Under the pieces are notes generated by a model, which worked only from the letters and a program-made list of their open reading frames with translations, was not told where the DNA came from and did not search any database. Shown piece after piece: positions 1 to 5,718 of a stretch of 7,289 bases of DNA (its first letter is position 1; each line of letters starts with the position of its first letter). Position numbers and translations under genes: made by a program. Source of the DNA: Anaerolineales bacterium (GTDB lineage Bacteria > Chloroflexota > Anaerolineae > Anaerolineales > Villigracilaceae); contig JAQTWR010000132.1 of NCBI GenBank assembly GCA_028689195.1, forward strand, positions 1 to 7,289, written 5' to 3'.

Positions 1-1198
1 GCCCCCCGTCTGCCGTATTCTGCTCGACGCCGATGGGTTTTCCAAGAACGCTCCCCTCGCCGCCTATAGTCGCGTATTTCGCGTCAATTTTCGATGAAGA
101 AACAACCGCGGCTGATCCCTTGATGAAAAACGGATCCATGCCGATATACTCGATATTCAAGCGGTTATCAATCATCAGGGGAGTGTTAGCGTCAACGCCA
201 ATGAGGAGATATTTTTTGTCGGGCGCGAGAGAAGCGGGGATTTTAGATTTCAAGTATCCAGACGCGTTTGTAGATACCGCTTGTTTATAAATCAAGATTC
301 CGTCTCTGGGAGCGTTGCTGTCGGGCGTTGTCGTTTCTTGATATAACAAGATATACACAGTGGAATTCGCGGGGAAGTTTTTTCCCATAACGTTTATACC
401 GCCATCGGGATTGAGCAGCACAGAATGACGACCCGCGCCATCCACCGGCAGGATTTCTTTTTTATAACGCGAATCATACGCAAGAATGCGGGGGATTTGC
501 GGATACTCCTCTTCGACCTTCAAAGTTCCGCTCGCGTTAAGCCCTTCGCCCGCGCCGACTATTTGCCAGTTGCCGGCGGGAAGGTCAAAGGGCCACAGGA
601 CGTCCATATCAATTCGCGTGCCGTTATCCGTCCATGCTGCAATCGCGTGGAATTCGTTCGCCGCGTATCCAAACCAGTCAAATTTCCAATCTTGTTGATT
701 AACTGAAAAATCGCCTGTAAGCGCGATGCTGCCATCGGGCGAAATCAATTTCAGCGTGAATGGGAGTCCAAACCCCGCGCCCCAAACGCACAAGATGCCG
801 CGCTGCCACCACATCCCATAGGATGGATCGCCGTAAACCGCGGGCTGGTATCCCGCGTAAGCGCAAGGGTCCATATCGCCGCCGCCGCCGCCGCCGAAAT
901 TAACAACCTTATCAAAATCTGGCACAAAGGAAGTCGCCGTTTTATTCATGGTCGGCGTTCCGCCCACGCCAAAATTGAGGATCGGTCCCGAATCATACGT
1001 CGGCGTTTTCGACGGCGATACGGGGTTGGCGGGCGGCGGCGGCGTTTTTGTAGCCGTCGCAAGGATTTTTTTTGTGGGCAGATTATTGGGCGCGGCTGGC
1101 GGAATGACCACGGGCGTAGCCGGAGCAGTGCAAGCCAGTATGAGTATGATGACAGCCCCCATAAATACGCCGCGCATATAATGCTTTTTCGTATTCAT
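1..1198 (-). CDS. Surface lipoprotein with Ig-like domains and LGFP repeat (3' end cut by window edge)
   Basis: An open frame of 399 codons runs from ATG 1198 off the left edge. Residues 8-22 form a hydrophobic signal segment ending in a lipobox (ILA-C, Cys23), so it should be lipid-anchored outside the cytoplasmic membrane. A Pro/Thr-rich linker follows (about 24-70), then a Gly-rich stretch with a six-glycine run (102-107). Residues 110-230 and 260-340 read as two beta-rich Ig-like domains, with PDG turns and phrases such as DLPAGNWQIVGAG and GKNFPANSTVYILLY. From about 370 the sequence matches the start of an LGFP repeat (KYATIGGEGSVLGKPIG), a module known from cell-wall-associated proteins and amidases; the rest, perhaps more repeats, is outside the window. 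The start is set by a good Shine-Dalgarno, AAGGAG, six bases upstream. The gene begins 39 bases after the TPR gene on the same strand, so it is probably the third gene of the TIR operon. The lipoprotein call is firm, the LGFP call moderate because only about 30 residues are visible. The ligand is unknown. Confidence 0.85.
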   Translation of the reverse strand, partial: MNTKKHYMRGVFMGAVIILILACTAPATPVVIPPAAPNNLPTKKILATATKTPPPPANPVSPSKTPTYDSGPILNFGVGGTPTMNKTATSFVPDFDKVVNFGGGGGGDMDPCAYAGYQPAVYGDPSYGMWWQRGILCVWGAGFGLPFTLKLISPDGSIALTGDFSVNQQDWKFDWFGYAANEFHAIAAWTDNGTRIDMDVLWPFDLPAGNWQIVGAGEGLNASGTLKVEEEYPQIPRILAYDSRYKKEILPVDGAGRHSVLLNPDGGINVMGKNFPANSTVYILLYQETTTPDSNAPRDGILIYKQAVSTNASGYLKSKIPASLAPDKKYLLIGVDANTPLMIDNRLNIEYIGMDPFFIKGSAAVVSSSKIDAKYATIGGEGSVLGKPIGVEQNTADGG

Positions 1199-1204
1199 GA
1201 TGTT

Positions 1205-1210
1205 CTCCTT
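1205..1210 (-). promoter_or_regulatory. Ribosome binding site of the LGFP lipoprotein gene
   Basis: The minus strand reads AAGGAG, six bases before ATG 1198. It fixes the start of the lipoprotein and allows it to be translated independently of the upstream TPR gene on a shared transcript. Confidence 0.75.
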
Positions 1211-1218
1211 ACGCGCCG

Positions 1219-1237
1219 CATTGCGACAACCGCAACG
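1219..1237 (-). repeat. Small hairpin between the TPR and lipoprotein genes
   Basis: Immediately after the TPR stop codon the minus strand has CGTTGCG, a five-base loop and CGCAATG, giving a seven-pair stem with one G-T wobble. No T run follows, so it is not a convincing intrinsic terminator. An mRNA-processing or stability element, or chance, are possible. It does not argue against cotranscription of the two genes. Confidence 0.3.
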
Positions 1238-2737
1238 CTACTTCAGCGCGTCTAGTTTTGCCTGATAGGTTTTCAGGCTGAGAGAATCCGCGTTTTTTTC
1301 GGCGATGGCAATCGCGTCGTCATACGCTTGAACGGCTTGATCTTTTTTGCCCGCAGAAGCGTACATATCGCCGATCATGGAAGTATAGAATCCCTGATAG
1401 TACGGCGACGCGATTTCAACCGATTTTTCCAGCCAGCCGATAGACGCATCCGTATCGCCGCGTTTATAGGCGATATATCCAAGTCGGGCGTACGCGTGAG
1501 ACGTCAGCGATTGCAGGCTTTCATAACCGCCGCTGGATTGTTTACGCGACTCATACTGCCCCGTCACCCACGTGAACTCATCCTGCGCGGCGGCAAGCCA
1601 ATCTTGATTTGTTTGATGGCACGCATCCCGCAGGAGCGCGATTTGTCCGCGATAGAAATGGACTTTAGTTTCGATATTTGCGCTGGCGGGCTGGTCGCTC
1701 AACCCCAAAGCCCGATCCAATAAAACAGAAGCCCGATCAAAACCGGCAAGATCGCAGTTATTTTTATCCAGCCCCGCTTGCAAATACAACACGTTCGCCT
1801 TGCCGATCATCGCCCTGCCATAGTCGGCGTTATTTTCCAGCGCAAGTTGATAATTTTGTTCAGCCAGGGGTAAATCGGAGAAGTTTTGAGTTTGGGAATC
1901 TTTTCGCACATAGGCGTTGCCGATTAAGAGATAAACCACTTCGCGCCCCGAACCTACCCAATCTTCCTCTTCAGACGCATTCTGAAAATAGGTTAGCGCG
2001 TTGTCGAATTTATCTACGGAGTAATAAGCCAACCCCATGGTGATCAAATTCAAAGCGCGGACGCGCCCCACAAGGGCGGGATTTTCCGCGCCCTGGATTC
2101 CATTGAAGGGCAGGGTAAGCGCGAGTTCGCGTCCAATTTCATGGCTGCCCGTAATCTCGCTCGCGTCGCGGAAACTGGCGTGGTTGACGTAAAATTCGGG
2201 TTGGAATTTCGATTTTTCGCCGTCGGTAACGATAACCCCGTATATCAAAATATATGCGTTGATTTTTTTCGCAAGAACCTCAGCCGCCGCCGCGCGTTTT
2301 TCGGGCGTATTCCCCGCAACCGTCCCCGTCTCGTCGGGTCCCCACACCTGATAAGAAATTGACTTTTCGAGTTCCATCGCGGCAAATTGAGTTCCGATTT
2401 CCTGACTGATATAACTGGAGAGTAAATTGCCGTCGTTGCCCGAGATCTTTTTTCCGTTGGCGTCCTGCGTTAGGAATTCAGCAACAGCCACGTTGAATTG
2501 TTTCGTCATCATGATTTCTTTACGGGGAACGACATACCAGAGAATTACCGACAACAGAACAGCCACAGCCGCGAGTACAACCGCGAATGGTTTCCATCCG
2601 CCCTGAAAGATGATCTTGACGTTCGCCGCGAAACTCTTATTGCCCGCCGCGACGACATTATCAGAGCCTTCGATTTGAATATTATTTTCGACCTGCGGCT
2701 CAGGCTTGCGGGTGGACGTTTTTTTTCTTGGAGGCAT
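1238..2737 (-). CDS. Single-pass membrane TPR protein with cytosolic GxxNVxAxG motif (putative sensor partner of the TIR protein)
   Basis: The protein has 499 residues. The basic N-terminal tail carries an I20-x-I22-x-G24-x2-N27-V28-x-A30-x-G32 motif, followed by one transmembrane helix at about 50-70. By the positive-inside rule (RKK near the N-terminus) the tail is cytosolic and the remaining 430 residues are outside. Residues 80-215 form an alpha/beta domain (FNVAVAEF start, AYILIYGVIV strand) that resembles TolB-N/FlgO-type domains often placed before TPRs; this is a weak match by eye. From about 225 to the end there are TPR-like helical pairs, clearest at 230-255, 415-445 and 450-482 (for example GDMYASAGKKDQAVQAYDDA). 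TPRs bind proteins or peptides; no enzymatic residues are evident. The start lies five bases after the TIR stop, with only a weak GGAAAG ten bases upstream, so translation is probably coupled. The same motif occurs in the TIR protein, which suggests the two proteins act together. The true function is unknown. Confidence 0.9.
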   Translation of the reverse strand: MPPRKKTSTRKPEPQVENNIQIEGSDNVVAAGNKSFAANVKIIFQGGWKPFAVVLAAVAVLLSVILWYVVPRKEIMMTKQFNVAVAEFLTQDANGKKISGNDGNLLSSYISQEIGTQFAAMELEKSISYQVWGPDETGTVAGNTPEKRAAAAEVLAKKINAYILIYGVIVTDGEKSKFQPEFYVNHASFRDASEITGSHEIGRELALTLPFNGIQGAENPALVGRVRALNLITMGLAYYSVDKFDNALTYFQNASEEEDWVGSGREVVYLLIGNAYVRKDSQTQNFSDLPLAEQNYQLALENNADYGRAMIGKANVLYLQAGLDKNNCDLAGFDRASVLLDRALGLSDQPASANIETKVHFYRGQIALLRDACHQTNQDWLAAAQDEFTWVTGQYESRKQSSGGYESLQSLTSHAYARLGYIAYKRGDTDASIGWLEKSVEIASPYYQGFYTSMIGDMYASAGKKDQAVQAYDDAIAIAEKNADSLSLKTYQAKLDALK

Positions 2738-2742
2738 AGCCG

Positions 2743-3615
2743 CTACGCTTTCCGCACTTGCGCTTTATCGCCGATTTTTTTTGCAACAAGACCAACGCCC
2801 GCCAACGGATTGACCAGCGTGGCAACCGCCACTTCAAAAATATCAGGCGCCATAGCCGCAATCGTATTGACGAGACGCTCCACGCGGCTGGCGTCTGCCT
2901 GCGCGCCTTTTTCCACCTCGCGGGCAATTTGCTCCACCTGTTGATTCAGCGCGGATTTATCTTCGGGATATAGATTCTGCAACCCGCTGATTTTTTTCTC
3001 CATCTGCTTGCGCCATGCTTCCATCTCCGCGTCGAGACCGCCCCCCTGATTGACCGTTGCGCGCGCGCCCCTTCCGATTGCCGCAACGTTGCTATTCCCC
3101 GTGATTGAGATTGTAAATTTATCCCCGCCCGCGTTCTTTGATGTTCCGCTTTTTTTCCCGGGCATATTTTTCTCTTCGCGTTTTTTCGCCGTCGCAACGG
3201 GACTAGAAGTATTCGTTTTTTTGCCATTCGTCGTAAACGATTTTACGATGCTCAAGACCGTTTGAAGACCCTCGCTGTATTTCAAGGCGGCGAAGTCCAC
3301 ATATTGAACCCGCCTCAAACGAAACGGAATTTCGCAGGATTCAATCAACAACGGGAGAATTTGCTTGTTGTGATCGAGCGCGTAACCGATCTCGTCCTTC
3401 ACGTTTTGCGAAGCGGTGGAGGCTTCGGAAAGCAGAACAAGAAAGACAGCGCTTGCGTCCAGCCCTTTGACGATCTCATCATCCCAGCGGGCGCCTGTTT
3501 GAATGTCCGTTCGGTCAAGCCATACCTCATATCCCGCCTTTTCGAGACCGCCGGCAAGTTTGGCGGCAAATGCCGCATCGGAATGCGAGTAACTCAGAAA
3601 TATTTGCGCTGTCAT
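2743..3615 (-). CDS. TIR-domain protein with central GxxNVxAxG motif and helical C-terminal domain
   Basis: The protein has 290 residues. Residues 4-110 are a TIR domain of the bacterial TIR_2 type: IFLSYSHSD on the first strand, a BB-loop-like DRTDIQTGARWDDEI, the strand SAVFLVLLSE, and SQNVKDEIGYA with Glu75 at the place of the catalytic glutamate of NAD-cleaving TIR proteins. A Lys/Ser/Thr-rich linker (130-165) leads to I169-x-I171-x-G173-x2-N176-V177-x-A179-x-G181, then GARATVNQGGG. Residues 194-250 are charged and probably coiled-coil, and 251-281 form a hydrophobic helical segment (MAPDIFEVAVATLVNP). No signal peptide is visible, so it should be cytosolic. The start at 3615 is preferred over an in-frame start at 3723, because the promoter and an AAGGAAGGA ribosome site lie just before 3615. 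It is the first gene of a probable operon with the membrane TPR protein and the lipoprotein. NADase activity and a role in defence or stress signalling are inferred from the family and not shown by the sequence. Confidence 0.9.
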   Translation of the reverse strand: MTAQIFLSYSHSDAAFAAKLAGGLEKAGYEVWLDRTDIQTGARWDDEIVKGLDASAVFLVLLSEASTASQNVKDEIGYALDHNKQILPLLIESCEIPFRLRRVQYVDFAALKYSEGLQTVLSIVKSFTTNGKKTNTSSPVATAKKREEKNMPGKKSGTSKNAGGDKFTISITGNSNVAAIGRGARATVNQGGGLDAEMEAWRKQMEKKISGLQNLYPEDKSALNQQVEQIAREVEKGAQADASRVERLVNTIAAMAPDIFEVAVATLVNPLAGVGLVAKKIGDKAQVRKA

Positions 3616-3622
3616 AAACGTA

Positions 3623-3631
3623 TCCTTCCTT
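3623..3631 (-). promoter_or_regulatory. Ribosome binding site of the TIR gene
   Basis: The minus strand reads AAGGAAGGA, seven bases before ATG 3615. This is one of the two strongest Shine-Dalgarno sites in the window and decides the start of the TIR protein. Confidence 0.8.
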
Positions 3632-3642
3632 AACCTAACAAG

Positions 3643-3672
3643 ATTATATAAGTTTTGAAGGAGCGTTGTCAA
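3643..3672 (-). promoter_or_regulatory. Consensus sigma70-type promoter of the TIR-TPR-lipoprotein operon
   Basis: On the minus strand TTGACA (3667-3672) and TATAAT (3643-3648) are separated by 18 bases. Both hexamers match the housekeeping consensus exactly. Transcription should begin near 3636, giving a leader of about 20 bases that includes the ribosome site at 3623-3631. The promoter lies in the 85-base gap between the serine hydrolase and TIR genes, so the TIR unit need not depend on read-through. The inverted repeat at 3681-3700 sits just upstream of the -35 box. Confidence 0.8.
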
Positions 3673-3680
3673 TTGGCAGT

Positions 3681-3700
3681 TTCGCGGTTTGCGGCGCGAA
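3681..3700 (-). repeat. Inverted repeat after the serine hydrolase gene and upstream of the TIR promoter
   Basis: Perfect six-base arms (TTCGCG and CGCGAA) flank an eight-base loop. The repeat starts directly after the TGA of the serine hydrolase gene and ends eight bases before the -35 box of the TIR operon. There is no following T run, so it would be a weak terminator at best. It could instead be a regulator binding site or simply an RNA 3'-end hairpin. Confidence 0.4.
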
Positions 3701-5107
3701 TCATCCGCCAGCGCGAGACGCAAGATACGCGTCTAATAAATCGCGGATTAAACTACGATCCGTCAGCGGAGAGCCGTCGGAAGCGTAATCGCCATAAAGC
3801 AAGGAGAGCGAAGACTGGGCGTCGTAGCCGAGCGTCACAACAATAAACGGAACGTCGCGATAGTAAAAAATTCCCGCATCCGTATTGATCGAACCGTGAA
3901 CAAAGCGCGCGTGTCCATTCTTGCTCATGGACGTCGCTCCCATCTTCCGCGCAAGGTTTTTCAAGTTGCCCCGCGCAGGACCCTCTTTATCAATCGCCAA
4001 TATCCCAAGAGCGGCGGCGCGCGCGCGGTCATCGTCGAAGTAGGCTAAGGCTTTATAGAATTTGAAGAGGTCTCTGGCAGTCCACACATTTTTGCCGTAA
4101 ATATCGCTTACGCAGCCCAGCCTCGCGGTTTGACTCGCGCACTTGTCCTTCAATCCATGAGTGGGCAGGGTGACTTCGTATGGTTTTCCATTTGCGTCAT
4201 CCTCCACCACCACGTCCCATTTAAAAAGTCCCCGCTGAATTTCATCGTCGCGATATTCGATATTCGAAAATTCATTGAACCATAAATTAAATTGACTGAT
4301 GGCGTTGGGCTGGTAACAATCGCGCGTCGAAGAAAGCCGCGCCGCAGATTCCTCCGGCTGGCAGTTATCGTAAACAAATCGCAGAATATCCCCCGTCGAA
4401 AAATTATTGCTGCGCGTTATCATGCTGTACGCTTTGCCCAACACAAAAAAACGCTGGTCAATGGGGTCTTCCACGCCGTTCGCGTCAAAACGATTGGCGG
4501 CAAAAAAACGTTCCATGTCTCCCCAGTTATTCACATCCGCGACGTATTGCGCGACCTGGTCTCTGTATTCAGGAGTAACATACCGTTCGATATTATTCGC
4601 CGCTTCAATATCCGCGATGTAGGAATCCCACGCAGGGGATTCTGGATCCCAATATTTTTTACACCGCGAAAGGAAGTAGACCAACACAGGCGCTTTGAAC
4701 GCGGAAGCAAATTGAAACGGCGCGTCCTCATTGATGGAAATCAACTCTTGATTGACGCTCAAGTCGTAAATATAAACGCCGAGATCGTCTTCGGTTTTAT
4801 CGGGCAGGCAGCCCGCATCCGCGCCGGGCAAAGCGGATAGAAACATGCGATTGTATTCAATCGAAGCGGGCGTTATGGTAGGGACAATTGTCGGCGGAGG
4901 CAAAGTCACAGTCGGGAGCAGGGTTGCGCTCGCGGTCATAGTCGGCGGCTGGGCGGGCGTCGGGGTACAAGTCGCGTCAAGCGTCGCCGTCGGCGGCTGG
5001 AAAAATAACGGCGGGGCGGCGACTCTGCACGAAGTCAGCGAAAACGCCATAACAAAAATTAGCGGCAGAAAAACAAAACGGCTTTTACGATTAATCATCG
5101 GTTTCAT
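3701..5107 (-). CDS. Secreted lipoprotein, class A beta-lactamase-like serine hydrolase
   Basis: The protein has 468 residues. A signal peptide (about 9-26) ends in a lipobox (LTS-C, Cys27), followed by a long Thr/Pro-rich linker to about 80, so the catalytic domain is tethered outside the membrane. The domain at about 83-465 shows the order expected for penicillin-recognising serine enzymes: S135-A-F-K138 (nucleophile and general base), S233-N-N in the place of SDN, and K396-N-G in the place of KTG, followed by the strands AGIFYYRD and PFIVVTLGY. This fits the Beta-lactamase2-type family, which includes beta-lactamases and peptidoglycan- or ester-cleaving relatives. It is longer than a typical class A beta-lactamase (about 290 residues), with extra sequence between motifs 1 and 2 and between motifs 2 and 3. 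Several extra cysteines (100, 149, 249, 264, 323, 332) could form disulphides. The start at 5107 has no clear Shine-Dalgarno; Met4 is an alternative. The substrate is unknown, and antibiotic resistance should not be assumed. Confidence 0.85.
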   Translation of the reverse strand: MKPMINRKSRFVFLPLIFVMAFSLTSCRVAAPPLFFQPPTATLDATCTPTPAQPPTMTASATLLPTVTLPPPTIVPTITPASIEYNRMFLSALPGADAGCLPDKTEDDLGVYIYDLSVNQELISINEDAPFQFASAFKAPVLVYFLSRCKKYWDPESPAWDSYIADIEAANNIERYVTPEYRDQVAQYVADVNNWGDMERFFAANRFDANGVEDPIDQRFFVLGKAYSMITRSNNFSTGDILRFVYDNCQPEESAARLSSTRDCYQPNAISQFNLWFNEFSNIEYRDDEIQRGLFKWDVVVEDDANGKPYEVTLPTHGLKDKCASQTARLGCVSDIYGKNVWTARDLFKFYKALAYFDDDRARAAALGILAIDKEGPARGNLKNLARKMGATSMSKNGHARFVHGSINTDAGIFYYRDVPFIVVTLGYDAQSSLSLLYGDYASDGSPLTDRSLIRDLLDAYLASRAGG

Positions 5108-5146
5108 AAATCAAATCATTCACGGCGCGGCGGGAAAATCCGCAAG

Positions 5147-5155
5147 AGTATATCA
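5147..5155 (-). promoter_or_regulatory. Candidate extended -10 promoter of the serine hydrolase gene
   Basis: The minus strand reads TGATATACT, an extended -10 element (TG, one base, TATACT). It would start transcription near 5140 and leave a leader of about 33 bases before ATG 5107. No good -35 hexamer is present, which is usual for extended -10 promoters. The call rests on sequence alone. Confidence 0.4.
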
Positions 5156-5201
5156 CGGCGAAATATTCTAAAAATTCATCGCGCGGCGAAGCGCTCTCGA
5201 A

Positions 5202-5210
5202 TGATAAAAT
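5202..5210 (+). promoter_or_regulatory. Candidate extended -10 promoter placing transcription start at the ATG of the membrane protein gene
   Basis: The plus strand reads TGATAAAAT, an extended -10 element whose last base is seven bases before ATG 5218. Transcription would then start at or within a base of the ATG, giving a leaderless mRNA. This agrees with the absence of any Shine-Dalgarno before this gene. No -35 box is recognisable. Confidence 0.4.
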
Positions 5211-5217
5211 CACGCGC

Positions 5218-5712
5218 ATGACATTATTCGCCCTTCTATTCAGCGTCATCGTCGGCGCCGCCTCGCTCGCGTGGGGATTTTCGTCGGTTGGATTAACTTC
5301 CGCCGCGACGTGGATGTTAATTATCGGCGCGGTCTGGCTGCTCGCAATTCGGCAAAGATGGGATTGGTACTCGTCCTTCGGATTATTGATTTTTGTAATT
5401 GCGGCGGCTTTCGGCTTATGGCTCGACATCCCGTCAGGGTGGATGTTTTCAGGCGGACTCTTCGCGCTCTTCGCATGGGATATGAACGACTTCCGCCAGC
5501 GATTACGCTTCATCCTCAAAGACGACAACGCCCGCGCAATGGAACGCCGCCACCTCGCGCGAACCAGCCTGCTTGCGCTCGCGGGGCTTTTCCTTGCCTC
5601 ACTCACAATGCTCGCGCGCGGACAATTCACTTTTTACTGGAAAGTCTTTTTAGCCGTAATCATCCTGACGGGCTTGGCGCAATTGACGGGGTGGATCAAG
5701 AAACAAAACTAG
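5218..5712 (+). CDS. Uncharacterised integral membrane protein with six predicted helices
   Basis: The protein has 164 residues and I do not recognise the family. Six hydrophobic segments can be read at about 3-21, 28-45, 53-70, 74-88, 117-134 and 139-158. A charged cytosolic-looking loop (about 89-115, rich in Arg, Lys and Asp) separates the first four from the last two, and the C-terminus is basic (KKQN). The even number of helices and the basic loop suggest both ends are cytosolic. No catalytic or transport motif is evident. It is the only plus-strand gene: divergent from the serine hydrolase gene (110-base gap) and convergent with the M28 gene, with the two stop codons six bases apart and no terminator between them. 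Overlapping frames on both strands are Arg/Pro-rich with no domain-like pattern, so this frame is preferred. There is no Shine-Dalgarno; a -10 element close to the ATG suggests leaderless expression. Confidence 0.8.
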   Translation: MTLFALLFSVIVGAASLAWGFSSVGLTSAATWMLIIGAVWLLAIRQRWDWYSSFGLLIFVIAAAFGLWLDIPSGWMFSGGLFALFAWDMNDFRQRLRFILKDDNARAMERRHLARTSLLALAGLFLASLTMLARGQFTFYWKVFLAVIILTGLAQLTGWIKKQN

Positions 5713-5718
5713 CAAATC

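Noticed and set aside
425..706. Plus-strand open frames opposite the lipoprotein gene (also 33-290 and 948-1181)
   Set aside because: The minus strand has an uninterrupted 399-codon frame with ribosome site, signal peptide and lipobox; the plus frames show no such features.
2719..2726. Run of eight A bases in codons 5-7 of the TPR gene as a phase-variation site
   Set aside because: Similar A runs occur at Lys-Lys codons elsewhere in these genes (for example 2775-2782 in the TIR gene), so they reflect use of AAA for lysine more than a dedicated switch.
3616..3723. Longer TIR protein starting at ATG 3723 (36 extra residues)
   Set aside because: The extension covers the -10 and -35 boxes of a consensus promoter and overlaps the end of the serine hydrolase gene, while ATG 3615 has a strong ribosome site and begins directly at the TIR fold.
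4292..4840. Plus-strand open frame of 182 codons inside the serine hydrolase gene
   Set aside because: It lies fully opposite a gene with lipobox and catalytic motifs, and its Arg-rich translation shows no domain.
5091..5630. Minus-strand open frame of 179 codons opposite the membrane protein gene
   Set aside because: It is rich in Arg and Ser with no domain-like or hydrophobic pattern, overlaps the start of the serine hydrolase gene, and lies opposite a frame with six well-formed membrane helices.
5713..5718. Bidirectional terminator between the convergent stop codons
   Set aside because: Only six bases separate the stops, and I found no GC-rich hairpin followed by a T run on either strand.
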